Positions 12,859-12,950 of a stretch of 12,950 nucleotides of DNA are shown here, one piece after another. Each line of letters begins with the position of its first letter. Within the stretch, counting starts at the first letter, position 1. The position numbers were made by a program, and so were the translations under genes. The notes under the pieces were generated by a model. It was not told the DNA's origin and ran no database searches. It worked only from the letters and a program-made list of their open reading frames with translations. The DNA comes from Parcubacteria group bacterium (GTDB lineage: Bacteria; Patescibacteriota; Minisyncoccia; Phycocordibacterales; GCA-002724975). The stretch covers positions 1-12,950 of the forward strand of contig PBQF01000026.1 in assembly GCA_002724975.1 (NCBI GenBank), given 5' to 3'.

Positions 12859-12950
12859 ATAAGGAATGGCGCGGACTGTGAAATCGGCGCGGCCGCGCCG
12901 ACGTGCGTAAGTTATTGATTTATAAGGGCTTTTCCTGAAAGCTTACTAAG
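12859..12950 (+). other. Non-coding end with 18-bp GC palindrome
   Basis: TCGGCGCGGCCGCGCCGA at 12884-12901 is a perfect 18-bp palindrome containing a NotI site, in a short GC-rich island within AT-rich sequence. It can fold as a 7-bp stem with a GGCC loop. No T run follows. Further right, GCTTT and AAAGC form a 5-bp stem. No gene is seen before the edge. Confidence 0.8.

Noticed and set aside
12866..12910. 14-codon Arg-rich frame (MARTVKSARPRRRA) over the GC palindrome
   Set aside because: AGGA is too close to the ATG for initiation, and the composition follows directly from the GC palindrome.

Overview
This window looks like part of an AT-rich tailed double-stranded DNA phage genome with an HK97-type head and probably a siphovirus tail. 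It could equally be a prophage or a metagenomic contig. No integrase, tRNA, rRNA, CRISPR array or insertion sequence is visible. Good Shine-Dalgarno sites and textbook sigma70 promoters (TTGACA, 17 bp, TATAAT) point to a host with an ordinary proteobacterial-type RNA polymerase. The protein families, especially the SleB/CwlJ-type lysin and the MAYG-start fibre-like proteins, remind me of marine phages, but the host cannot be fixed from the sequence.

Left and centre (1 to about 11,630, all minus strand) form the late block. Read in transcription order, right to left, it contains: a short and a longer protein sharing a MAYG N-terminus (probable fibre or decoration proteins); a protein ending in a tail-assembly-chaperone-like domain; the small terminase; a secreted SleB-type cell wall hydrolase; a two-helix holin candidate; the large terminase; an HNH nuclease; the portal; a small basic linker protein; a prohead protease-scaffold-major capsid fusion; a gp6-like connector; a 471-residue lysine-rich protein; a tail terminator candidate; and the start of the tail tube gene, which runs off the left edge. 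Most junctions overlap or nearly touch (several TAATG overlaps). Two minus-strand sigma70-like promoters, before the first MAYG gene and before the HNH gene, and one strong intrinsic terminator after the capsid gene divide the block into transcription units.

The control region (about 11,631 to 12,065) separates divergent transcription. It holds a GC-only hairpin, seven perfect tandem copies of an 8-bp unit followed by an inverted copy, a repeated 24-bp word, and the first of two rightward promoters.

The right end (12,066 to 12,950, plus strand) carries three small genes of unknown function. The first two sit behind near-identical 138-bp cassettes (promoter plus leader, exactly 345 bp apart). 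The leaders match perfectly over 64 nt although the genes they serve are unlike in sequence. The third gene encodes a small membrane protein. The window ends near an isolated 18-bp GC-only-core palindrome.

The points most worth following are the duplicated promoter-leader cassettes with their embedded mini-ORF, the late promoter predicted to give a leaderless mRNA, the capsid fusion that kept an internal ribosome binding site, and the lysis genes lodged between the two terminase subunits.
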